Source of the DNA: Echinococcus granulosus
Taxonomy: Eukaryota; Platyhelminthes; Cestoda; Cyclophyllidea; Taeniidae
Assembly: GCF_000524195.1 (NCBI RefSeq)
Contig: NW_020170387.1
Span: forward strand, 1,648,021-1,712,020
Direction: 5' to 3'
DNA: 64,000 nt
Shown: positions 49,600-61,200 of the stretch, piece by piece
Layout of the letters: each line of letters begins with the position of its first letter
Position numbering within the stretch: position 1 is the first letter of the stretch
Made by a program: the position numbers and the translations under genes
The notes under the pieces: generated by a model
What the model saw: the letters and a program-made list of their open reading frames with translations, nothing else
Database searches by the model: none
Told to the model about the DNA's origin: nothing

Positions 49600-52500
49600 C
49601 TATGTAGTGCCTGCCGTGCTCCTTCATAGTGCTTGTGTACTTTTGCATTTTTCTTCCTACTAGCCACGTCTTAAAGACGTTTTACTGGGTAACGCGATGG
49701 GAGAGTAGGTTGATTCACTAAGATGGTATTGTCACATACCACTAAATTACCGTTTTTAAATCGAGATGTATCTTATTAAGGGGTATTTACCTGTTTAAAC
49801 TATTTGAACCAACACCCCCCACTCGACTTTTAAATTAATTACGGTCATTTTATCCGAAGAGCTCTAAAGGTAAATAATCCTTAAATCCTCATAATGATTC
49901 AAAATTACTTTAAAGGCCCGCTACAGAAGTCTACTGGATCAGTTAATGATTTAAGAGGAAATTCGGTAGTTTTGTGTGTGGGATTTTCTTTGAACTTGGA
50001 TTTATTAGTTTCTCGTAGACCTCTTAGTAAGCTACCATCGGAAAAGAAAAGTATTTCCATCAAACAACAAATATCAGTTTTGCCACAATCATTTCAACTT
50101 TTCTAATGGACTCAATCTCGACTGTTTGTGAGGCATAAAATTATTCCTTGCAGAATACCAATAAACTATTTTAAGAATTATACTATTTTCAACTGCTAAG
50201 CTGCCTTTTCTTATACTAATTTTCTGTTTAAAACTCGATAAGGCTCTTTTGAGCAGTTATTCGAATAGAGTCGCGCACTCATTTAAGTAAAGTCGCGAAA
50301 CCGCAGCTTTACCATAAGTAACTTCTACATTCTCTTTATGGTCTCTTTTGTCAAGCATTAAAACTAGAGGGACTGTAAATGTAAAAAGCATCTTCTCGTT
50401 TGTCATTTTTTATTTCTTAAGAAGCTTTTATGGCAAGTTGTACGAAAATGCTTTTTGCTGTTTCAGTTATTAGCGCAACAAATTACCATGTATTTGTTAG
50501 ATTCTCTAATTAAGAAAGTTGCTCCGAATTTAGTGAGTTTCTTGAAATTTACATGGAAAGCAGCGCTTAGTGGTAAGAGAAGGATGTGCCATTTCTTAAA
50601 GTGAATAAAATTTGATCTTGTAAAAGCCTTTCAACTCGAAGTGGGTCATACTTTTTGAAGACACTTTAAGCCATAAACACGATTCCGGTTTAAACGTTTT
50701 ATTAACACTTGGTAATCCAATGTACAGATGCATGCTCTTAGCTAAAGTCGTAAAAATCAAATGAGTCTTTTTAATTTTGCAAATCCTAACTGTTTAAAGC
50801 ACAGGTAACAATAGCTACTATTATTTGTAATCGATTAGCCTGTCCACCATAGCAGCACCCAAGGTCCTTAGTTAGCTTCAGTAATGATACCCCTGCCTAC
50901 AAAAAAGTTTACTTTTAGTCCTGTTGTCGTATGTTTAGTCAGACTATGTGCACCAAATCGATTCAAAGGTGTCTACTTTCAAAAAGGTAGTAGCATGTGG
51001 AGCTTTAAACAGCGAGTATACATTTATGATGATGTTTGGCGTGCCACCGAAATCTGCATCAAAATCTACTTAGCGTTATGGTCGATTCGCTTACAATATG
51101 TCGCATAACAATTTGGGACGAAACCTAAGGCACAAAAAAGCAAAGCCATTGTTGGAAATTTGAATTATGAGTTCCACTAATAGCAATGCAAGCAACCAAT
51201 TTTAACAGATTGATCAAATTAACTTTTTCGCACTGAAAAGAATCCCAGTTTGTGAATTTCAACTGCTCCCCTCAGCCTGTCCTTAATGTTTCCGAGCAAT
51301 TTCTTGTTGAGTTGTAACAGCTTTTTGCTTAACTACTTTCGCTTCCGAAGCATTTCATCACTTGTCGTTTCAGGAAGTAACATGTCATACTTGGAATCTT
51401 AAAAAAATTGGTACAGTATCCAACACTTGGAATGTTGACGAATAAGTACAGTAGCGACAGACCATTAGCTCTATCATACAGCGCGTGTGGTGGCTACAGT
51501 AGCCTTATATGGTGACCTTGTCAACGATTTACTGTTTCCATACCATCTAATTTACATATTCACCTGTGTAAAGGGTTCTACGCCAGTCCTGTGGTATAGG
51601 CAGAAATTTTCGGCAATAGCTACTTAAAAAACAGTCGTTGTTAACGAAGCTTTTTGGAAAGTTTTCAAATTATGATTTTAAGTCCATCTTTAACATAGAT
51701 ATTAGGTGTCCCTTTACTTACCAGCTTTAGAATTTAATCCTTTTGGTTTTTCAAAATTTTAAACCTATGGTTGAAATAATACAATACAAATAAAAGTAAC
51801 ATGTGAATACTTGCTGGGAAAAACCCATTCCACTTACTCGTGATGTTATTACAACTGGACATAGGAGCATTTCGTATAAGGTTTTGCAATTTATGTGGTG
51901 TTCATGTTTCAGTACTCTTCCAACTATCTCTAAAGATTGTTAAAAATTGGTTTAGGGAACCCTAAATATTTCAAATAGTAAAGCCTATGTGGTGTGACGA
52001 CAAATAAATTCTACCATCGAAGGCACTGAACTGAAAGAGACTGAACAGGCTGGCGTCTTGATGGCTGTTATTACAGCAAACATTATTTTCTGTATTATTA
52101 CGTCGCAGGTAATATATATTTAAGATATATGATACCCAGCTTGCATATGAATGTAGTATTCAGTAATTCAACGGATGGCAATGTGTTAATCATCCACATC
52201 CGCGTGTTTTTGTAACCACTATTTCATGACATCGAAAAGTTCTTTCAGAATTTCACTGTCATCGCTATATAAGTATTTGTACTTCAAACAATTAATGAGG
52301 TTGATAGCTAAACTAAATTTCACAGATTGAACTCCCAATCTCACAGAAAAAAACAGCATGGTTTAGGAATGGTGTTCCTTTTCGGACAAAGGTGGATATG
52401 ATTGCATTAATTTTGAGGAATTCACACAGTTTGGATGAAAAAGCTGCATCCCCAAAAACAGGTTGCTTGTCAACAAGGTCTTTTCTTAATTAATTAATTT

Positions 52501-55500
52501 ATTAAGATTCGGGCCCGCAGTATGACCATGTTATGAGAAAGTTAAAAGTCATGGTGACTTAATTTTTTTTATCCATTGGATAAGTAAATTTACTTGTAGT
52601 CAAAAATTGTAGAATTATTGGTACACACTTTGAAGTTATTTACCTTCATCTGTGTAGTGGTGCTAATGCATTATCCGAAGGATCCCTTATTTTAACATTA
52701 ACCGCGGTTCTCCATTTAGCAACATTTACGTCCGTCATCCACATTTTGACCATGATCATTGTATAGTTGTATTGTAATTTTATTAATGTGGGCTAATTTT
52801 TAGTTTAACGTTAATTGGAGTTTTTCAAAATGCGAATTTTTTCTGATCACTAATGCCAATAGTCATGCTCAAGTCGTTTTGCGTAGAAGCACGGCCATAA
52901 ATATTCACCTTCACCTTTAAAATGTTCAATAAATGGGGTGCATTAATATTTGTCGATGCTTGCAAGCATTTTAGCTGCAAAAAAGATTTGCTGCGATTTC
53001 CGAGTGTGACATTTGCTTCCCACGTATCCATTTTATTTGCCTTTTGGCAAATTTATTGCATATTAAATGTCGAATTTTTGTTTTCCCTCTCACTACTGCG
53101 TCAACTTTTCCCAAAACACTGTCTATAAGTGGCATACCGATGCTAACTGAAGTAGGCAAAACGACTTGCCGCCCCAAATATCAAACGGAAATTACAAAGA
53201 CATCATATGCCAAACAAAGCTCGGGCATGTTTATTGTGCACAAAATTCTTCAGAAGGGCTCTTTAACCTCTTAAATAATGTTGTAGACTCCAATTAATGT
53301 TGTTCCTTAACTTTTTACATGGTTTATTCCAAAATCCGGTATAGGTAGCTTTCACTTTAAACCTGAAACATTGTTATTCCATCTATACCTTTTTATTGGT
53401 TTAATGTTACTAATTAGGGTAGTTACTTGACTTAACCGATGAAAATGAAGCATGGTCATTGCCAAAACCGTTTTGCTTAAGACTTAGTTTTAACAGTGCT
53501 GTGCTAAGTTTTGAAGGAGGTATTTTTTATTTTAGTATTTTGGTCCTACTAATCATCAAAGTGCATTCCAGGAATGTTCGTAACACAACACCACTCCACA
53601 TTAATTACAGCGTCTTACCTTCTTGAAATAGAAGCTGGCATGTTTTCCAAAAACCGAGTTATGTACATTTTGCATACGCTGACTTTTGTCAAATGAAACC
53701 TTTATAGCACATGATTGTGGCTAATCTTTATCGATTCTGATAAAACATTTAAATGCTTTCTTCTGTTTATTGTGCATTGTAGTCAAAGGTTGTTTATTTT
53801 TGTTTTTGGATGTCTTTTCTCGGCTTTTATTACTTGAGCTGAGTCCCTCTTCTCTTGGTACAAAAAATTCCTAAGGATTCGCCTGTAGTGAATTTAGTTT
53901 TGTACTGTTAGGCCTTGTGCATTTTAGACATTAAGAGTCACATGAAGGCCTGGCCCTGGTTCATCCTCTGAGGTCAACTTCAATGCGATGTCACTAACCT
54001 CCTCCCCATTTCCTACCCCCGATTCCACCTGTCGTACCGGACATGTCACTAATGTCAAATGAGAGCTATTTCAATTGCTTATTCTAGCATTTTAATGCAT
54101 GCTTTTGCTGAACTCTGGAGTCGCTTATTTGACCAAGTTGTCGTTCGTATTTTACGATTGTCTTAACAAAATGACCTGGGGCATATCATATGGGAGCAGG
54201 TATATTTAATATGATAGTCAAACAAAATTTTGTACAAATGGTTGGGTCATTTACTGCTTAGGGATAAGCTTCGAAAAGTGTGCTGTTTCTAGCGTTACTA
54301 TCAAAGTACCTTTAGTTCATTGATTGTAATATCTAGGGAAGTTCTGCCTAAAAATGAATAACGTCCTAAATTTTAGCGGATTGTTTTTGGGCGTAGCACG
54401 TCTATCCTGCAGCGCATATGATGAATTATCTATCACCCCCAATACCATTGACCTTTCTATGTTTATTTCCTATAGAATATTCGCGATTTTTGCACTGTCC
54501 AAGTACATTGCTTTAGTATATTGATTCAATGAATAAATTTCGTTCCTTCATATCCTTTTACGATGCTAATTCTTTTAAATGCGGGGGTGTACATTTGTTT
54601 TCCTCGATTTGGCTTAAATATCCGCATTTGCATGGGTCCATTTAAATATTGCTATAGTCGGGATTGCATCTGCTAAAACCAATTGGTCCATATGTTTATG
54701 GTGGGAATCACTTAATTTCCTAGACGATGTTTTCCTTCCAGTCCCGACTTTTCTAAGTTGACGCCTGGAAGCTGGCTTTGTTTAAAAGGGAATGTTCACA
54801 ATGCATATTTTATCATAATGGTCACGTAGGAGTTCCTCAGCTTTAACAGCGTAGCCTATTCTTACAATCTGTTCGTGTATTTTAAGAGCTTAATGGGCCT
54901 TAGATAAAATGACCAATTTCAAGTTTGTATTTAAAAAGCTCTTTCTTAGATTTAAAAGAGAACTTAAGTGAAAGGTGTTTCGTTTTCCTGTTAAAAATCT
55001 TATCTTTATCTTCTCTGCGTAAAGACAATATTTATTTTACACTGGATTATTATAAAGTACGTAACTTGAGTGCGTTGTTTCGTGTTATAGCTCCGATCAT
55101 AGGGTTGTATTTCCGCCGGAAATTCTGCAGTACAAACCGTTATAAATTAAGCATCGTCTAGTACTTCTTATCAGGTGGTAATCTGTCATTGTAAAAAATG
55201 AAAATTTTTGCAATGAAGCCTTAATTCGTGAAGGTGGTAAGGTTGATTTGCCTACATGCTCATTATTTTAGAGGTAGTAAAACGTAATTTAAATGACGTC
55301 GTTTAAATTTATGGGAGGAATTACCCGCTTTCACTTTTTCCCATCCCACTAATAAGTATGTGAAGGTAAAGTTGAGGAGCTAAAATTTTTGTGTATGCAA
55401 TTTTTGCACAGCGTTGAAAATTCCAGAGCGTGACTTTTTCAAGATCGTACCATTTTGTCGAAAGGGACTTTTCGAGCCTCAAAGGCAGCAAGTTGGCTTA

Positions 55501-57793
55501 CAGAGTTACAGATAACTATGTTCACAAAGGCTTTTCTTTTATAATAACCTGCCTATACTTATAGGTAGTCTTATTTAAATATCAATCGATTGGGATTAAA
55601 ATGACATTTGGGTAGGCACAGACATAATACTGTGCTCTTAACGCCTTAATAATTTCGTGTAAGATCAGCAAGAATCCTTTTACACTAGGATATCAAAATC
55701 ATCGATTGGGTGGGTGCTACGTCGGTGGAGGCTCCAAAGTTTGCATACACAAAATGCGCAGTTGGCTCTTTGCTCTCAGGCGTCCTTGAAGCAGCAAAGT
55801 GGTGCACGTCACCTTGTTGTGAAAATATTGTCATGGGGCTGATCAAGTCATGCTTGAGTTATGAGTTTCACAAAAACACGTGATAGGGGTGTCCTTGGTC
55901 TTGCAAACACTTTTTCTATTTCATCAGCTTCAGTTGCAAAACCCACCAATTGATGAAATACAGATGTCTCACTAATCCGATGTCAGTAGATTATGCTGAG
56001 TGGAACTGCGTTTATTGATAGGGCAACTTGGTTGTTGTATCATGCTTAGCCTTATCATGTCTCTTTACAAAACGGTGGCAATATTCTGATATTTTAACTG
56101 ATCCCTCTAGCCTAATTATAATAAGATTGACATGGCACATGTTTACTTTTTCCTAAATCATTTACCTTCATGTACTCCACCCTTGTTAATGATTTGGAGC
56201 CAAACGATTCCAGTGTTTGCTTTGGCGCTTGATATGGGAGTTTTTATTGAAGTCTTAAAATGTATAGTTAAATCGACTGCACTCAAAGCACAACTCCCAA
56301 ATGCACCAAGCTAACCAAGCCAAGCACATTGAGAATTTGACACCTTTTGCTATTTACAAATTTCTGTTCACATTAATCTTTGTGAGCATCTGGTTTGTCT
56401 GTTTGGAGTCTGTAAATATTTGTAAACGGATGGGTTCCTTGTGATGTCATATATTTTTAAATGCTGTACCATAATTTATTAAAAAGTCTATATGTCATTG
56501 TCTCTGACTGTCATTGCACAAGTTATAAACTTACACAAGTAGTTAAGTAACTAATGACTGCCATCACCTCTAAGCGATTAAATTTTATCAGTAGTCGTTT
56601 TGTGATACTCTAGTTACAGTTCAACAGCTTTAAGTTATCTTAACGGATATGTCCTTACCAGAATATGAGATAGCGGAATTTACCTCGTAATTCTGTAAAT
56701 TTCTCACCAACTGAGACTTAGTGCAACTATCCCTAATATCATTGCTTGAACTCTTTCAAAGGCGTGTGAATGAAAACAACACATACTTCGTACTTCGCAC
56801 AAAAAGTGCATTTTCTCTCAGCAATTTCCCGTAACCGTGCAATACAAGTAGATGTGTGACTAAATCTTAGTCAGTGTGAAATATTTTTGAACTATTAAAT
56901 GTATGACTGCCGCCTTTAGGCATAAAACGGAATGTAGTCGTATTGGCATTACCTTACATACCTTTAGGAAGAGGTCACGTTTTAGGTGAATCGCCTCTGC
57001 TCTTCTATGCTATTGGTGGAATATTATCTTATTTTACACGGCAGATACCTATAAATCATGCAAATAAATGATTATTTCAATTAACATTCGACACCTAATG
57101 GTTTTTTATTTAAACATTCAGAGGTTACGCCATGTAAACATGGTTCACTCTGCTGATAAATGGGAAAGTGTAAAAATTACAAAGAACTGCAAATATTTAC
57201 TCGCAGGGAAGCAGAATTGCTTAACTGCTCGATTTCAGCTAATTTTTACACAGGCAATGCTGAATTCACCATGATTTTGTACCTTAGAATGTTTCACCTA
57301 AAGAATGCTGCTCTCATGGAACAAATGACTAGAATGATAGGTTAGGATTTGCAAAGACACTTCATCACATGACCCTACGCTCATTTCAGATGCTGTATTT
57401 CACCACTTATTCTAACTCATTTTTGGAGAAAATACTACAGTTGATGGTGTTGCATATCTTGCTTTTGTCTCCGGTGGCAAATGAGTAATTTTTCACCAAT
57501 TGTTACTTTTTATTGTGTTCCACCATTAACGCAAACTCTTGAATAAAGAATTTTAACATGCAGACCGATGAGGACATCGAGGAGCTGTATATCTCCTGAA
57601 GTTGAAGTACCACTATTGGGCTATCTCTAGTTTCTGATGAGAATAACACCTCCAGACCACTGAAAAGGAGGTGAGTACGTAGCCCTGTGTCAGTAGTCAC
57701 AAATTCCGTAAGCAATTCGCATGCGAATTTTCCAGAAAGGGACTTAACTACTTCAGGCACATGCGCACACGCACGCACAGATGCACACGACTA
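49276..57793 (-). CDS. tentative reverse-strand multi-exon gene, unrecognised
   Basis: I do not recognise this gene. Reverse-strand exon-like patches are: up to 57793 (acceptor tgattggtcttag), 56166-56310 (0 to 1), 55686-55812 (1 to 2), 53942-54065 (2 to 0), 53619-53678 (donor GTAAGA), 53437-53503, parts of 52825-53140, 52324-52443, about 52020-52060, and a last exon 49276-about 49599 with AATAAA downstream. The first four agree in phase; later links are unresolved. Segments look beta-strand-like and alternate hydrophobic and polar residues (DLTIHFKTSIKTP, ILKVKVNIYGRAST). Several + strand frames oppose these patches and also look protein-like, so strand and reality are both open. No start exon was found; it would have to lie beyond 57793, overlapping the p40 gene on the other strand. 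Confidence 0.28.
52486..52499. repeat. (TTAA)n microsatellite
   Basis: TTAATTAATTAATT, a self-complementary AT repeat. Confidence 0.75.
55686..55812 (-). CDS. candidate exon, open on both strands
   Basis: Reverse reading (HHFAASRTPESKEPTAHFVY, ANFGASTDVAPTQSM) joins in phase to 56166-56310. The + strand is equally open (55689-55883, 64 codons, TGA end) after an excellent acceptor tccttttacactag, and reads DIKIIDWVGATSVEAPKF. Purine-first codon bias is similar in both, so the coding strand is undecided. Confidence 0.3.
56166..56310 (-). CDS. candidate exon of the reverse-strand gene
   Basis: Reverse-strand acceptor tgcttggcttggttag, 48 open codons (VDLTIHFKTSIKTPISSAKA, TGIVWLQIINKGGVHE) and donor GTAAAT. 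Phase 0 to 1, matching 55686-55812. The opposite strand holds a 60-codon frame from an ATG at 56132, hydrophobic and without splice support. Confidence 0.33.
57725..57737 (+). promoter_or_regulatory. heat-shock element upstream of the p40-type gene
   Basis: GAATTTTCCAGAA: three alternating units GAA-tt-TTC-ca-GAA with exact spacing, a perfect HSF1 binding site, 180 bases before the ATG. It also falls inside the reverse-strand open frame, so a chance match cannot be excluded, but site, distance and gene agree. Confidence 0.55.
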
Positions 57794-57795
57794 AG

Positions 57796-57805
57796 ACCAA
57801 TCAGG
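57796..57805 (+). promoter_or_regulatory. CCAAT box upstream of the p40-type gene
   Basis: ACCAATCAGG, a near-consensus NF-Y site, 59 bases downstream of the heat-shock element and about 110 before the ATG. A second CCAAT lies at 57828. No clear TATA box. Confidence 0.35.
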
Positions 57806-57916
57806 TAAAAGACTAGTGCGTGCTAAGCCAATTCTGGTGGAAATTCGACCCTTGTATGGGTGTATTTTGTTTAAAATTGCCTAGTGGCACACACTTGCAC
57901 CTATCTCTTACGAGCT

Positions 57917-58234
57917 ATGTCTGCCACCTCGTCGTACCGTTCGGAGATTAGTATTCCGGTAAAAAAGGATCCGCGCACCTTTGAGCAGAGCCGCAAGGAT
58001 CTGGTGACCAAGTTAGAAAAGAGCTACAAATCCTCCTCCACCAAAGACACAGGCGGAGACACTATTTCTAGCGTTTCTTCTCAAAGTGTCAAATCGGAAA
58101 CTCGAAGCAGTGGAGGTAGACCCCTCACAGACGGGTCTTCCTGGGAATTTCAGCGAAGCCGATGGATTGATGAAGCTAAGCGACAGTTTGATGATGATGT
58201 TCGCCGCATGAGGAGCAATATGTTCGCTCTAGAG
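57917..58234 (+). CDS. p40-type sHSP exon 1: N-terminal region
   Basis: 106 codons from MSATSSYRSEISIPV to RMRSNMFALE, donor GTTGGT, phase 0. Includes KDPRTFEQSRKDLV, a Ser-rich stretch, and the WxxxAKRQFDDDVRRMR helix found before the crystallin domain in flatworm p40 proteins. Confidence 0.93.
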
Positions 58235-61200
58235 GTTGGTTGCAGTTTTAAACCCCTTCTACTATTGTACTATTGATTGCAAAACAATCCTGCTTCTTAA
58301 AAGTGGAGCATGTTTTCATGCTGAAATGCCGCAGTAATACACCAGGTTATATTCTAGATTTCAACTCTCTAATAAGCATATGCTTGCAGCTTTTTCTTAT
58401 TTCAAATAACAAGGTAACATATTTTTAATTAAAGCATTATGGCAGGCTGCTATTTACTACCAGTCTTCTTTCATTTCCTCCAAATATTGACCTATGGTTT
58501 CTCTGTGTATTCAAGGCACGCACCTGCCATGCTAGCACTGATTCTTCCTCACAGACACCAACGCCTGCGTACACGATTTGCAAATCGAATGTGCATTTTA
58601 GAGTAGTTCATCAGACATAGCCTGGGCGTGTGGGTGAGTTGTCAGCACCAAACGCACAGTTCTCGTGAGTTTGTGGTTTACAGCCAAGAAAACTCCAAAA
58701 TCCATGTCTCTATTCTAGACGAACCTATTTGGTATTTTCCACTAACCTGGATTTCTGTACGCAAAGGGGAATTACAAGTCTATCAACGACATCTTTACCT
58801 CTCTTATGTAATAAGTTACATATTGAGTGTGGTATTTTTATCCTGTCCTTTCTATCACCCTTGTGCACGAGGCATCTGGCATTTCCTCCATATATCGATC
58901 ACCCAGGCTTGACCCACGCAGTCACCGCGTTGACTAGATGGCGCTTTTAAGTGGGATCTGTAGTACATCTTTTGCCAATCCCTGCTATTTTAGTCAATGA
59001 ACCCCGTAGGCATAAAATTTGCTTTAATCTTCCAATTGTTACACATGCTTGCCAAGCTTGATAGCAGAAGTTTAGATGGTCCATTGTGAAAAAAGTTGAC
59101 CTTTCTTCTCGATTGTAAAAAAAACGGCTATTACACTTTATTTGCTCAAGCAGGCGCAGCTGAATAGAGTAAGTGCGTCATTAATTGGTAAAATCATTAT
59201 TGTAGTTCTCACCTTCCTTTACCATTTCATTACTTATAAAAAGAATATTTTTCCGAAATGATTTTTAAATTATTAGAAAATTTCCGATTAATTAAAGCAA
59301 AGTGGGTCTTACTCTAGAAGTACTTCTTAGATGCTCTACGTAACTTTCGTAATAAGAGGAAGGCAGTACTGGTCGCTCCACCTACTTTCATATTCATTTT
59401 TCGACTTTATTATTACTTTTACTTGATTAAACTTTGCGTGACTTCACTTGCTAATAAAATCAGATTTAGGCTATCCGACGAATGTGGCCAATTATAATGG
59501 GGCTATTTTGTGGTTTGTCATGCAGTTTTCTCAAAAAGAAAGACCAGTTTTTCATCTAATGTTCAAATGGTGTAATTGCTTGATGTAACTGTCAGACAGT
59601 AGTATTACCGCAGTATATTTGAATAATATGTGAGTTATTCATGTGTCATGACTAGTTTTGCACCGCTTTCATTGATGCGTATTGAAATGTAAACCTTCTA
59701 ACGAAAACATCAATTCGAATTGCTACCAATCCAAAGCCTGAGATCTATTACTTTACGAGCTACAAAATAACATTTTGTTAACCATCTTTTAGCGAACTCG
59801 GGTAAGTTCTTATTAATGTGTGGTCTTGGAACTGACTCAAAATTTTATCGCTAATACTCTTGTGTGAACTAACCGTTCTGCATGGCTACGGTAAACTATC
59901 ACAATTTGTTTACCATTTTCGCGACAAATTGTTGCCTTTTTACTAATATAAAGCAAACATAATTGCAAAAGCCTACCAAAAGCCTTGGTACTTGTACGAA
60001 ATCGTATTGATAACAATTTTGGGGGAAGATTTAGTGCTAAAGGGATGCAATTACGGAGTGGTTCAGTTATCACTTGTAACGGTTTTGAAAGTAGAGTGAT
60101 TTGTTTTTCAGTATTTTATTCCAATTTGGAAGTATTTTTAAACATTTCAAAATTTATGGTGCTGAGTCGCAAAAAAATTTCGTTATCGCTGGTTCCTCCT
60201 CATGGCTTTCAGCCTGCAATCTTGCATGTGGACTGTTAGATATAAAAGTAGTTTCGTGTTACTTATATTACTTATTTCATGTTTTATAGCTAAGCATCCC
60301 CTGTAACTATTCCTCCTTTGAAGAGCAGTTTGGGCAACTGATTATTTAATGTAAAGGCCAATCTAGATTGATCGAAATCATAGCATGGGAAATATTTCAT
60401 TGGCCTGTAAATATCGTACACAAGCACTTTGGAGTTTGTGCCACTTGAAATAAAATAGTAACTCTCACTCCATAAAATTATTATAAGTAATGTTTATGCG
60501 AATGACTCTTGTGCATTGTAACCGCAGTAGAGTCATCAATTGATGCAAATTGCAACAATCCTTGTAACTCGATCATTTTACGTTTGGTCAGACAGATACA
60601 CCCCAGCTAACCCACTGGAATGAGCACTTGCATGAAAAAGATCTATTTTTGTTACTTGAAGTTGCTTTCAGCATTATTTTCTTTAATGAACATTTAGGTG
60701 TAGTGTCTGCTATGGGTAGTCAACGAGCGTGGGACTTAATCATCTATTTTGAAATGGCTGGGTTGAGCTAAAAGGCATTTGGCGGTGCATAATTAAAAGA
60801 TCAAAAGGCTTTCAATGTGCGTGCAGATTTGCCATTCAGTCTGTTTATCCTCGGCTCAGTTTACAAATTATATTGACTTCGCCTACTTTTCTATCAAATG
60901 GAAATTCAATTATTGTTTTCCGAAGAGATCAGAGCATAAATTCAAAATGAAGCAGACTTTCATTGGAGTTGTCAAACTGTGGCATCTCGCCAACACTTTT
61001 AATGTACATAAATAATAGAAAGATCTGAGATAGGATGGGTAAGCTATAAAATCAAAATAGGAAAAATTATTGGGATAAAATGAAGCATGTCATTTATACC
61101 CTCACATATGACTCCAGATTCGGGAGTGAGTAGAGCGGTTTACATCGGTCTCTCCCTTCTTTTTTCCGCATTTAACCTCTCAGCCAGTAGACGAGTTTGA

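Noticed and set aside
50884..51108. 74-codon + frame from an ATG
   Set aside because: Basic, no signal, no domain, length expected by chance in AT-rich DNA.
52061..52461. + strand signal-peptide-like exon (MAVITANIIFCIITSQ) and an Ig-like WFRNGVPF exon
   Set aside because: Attractive, but the same DNA fits the reverse-strand model and no further phase-compatible + exons complete an Ig domain; kept only as an alternative.
53536..53696. Two + strand mini-exons with a 35-bp intron (53576-53610)
   Set aside because: The + donor GTTCGT is weak, whereas the reverse strand has a strong GTAAGA donor in the same place; the + reading is treated as antisense.
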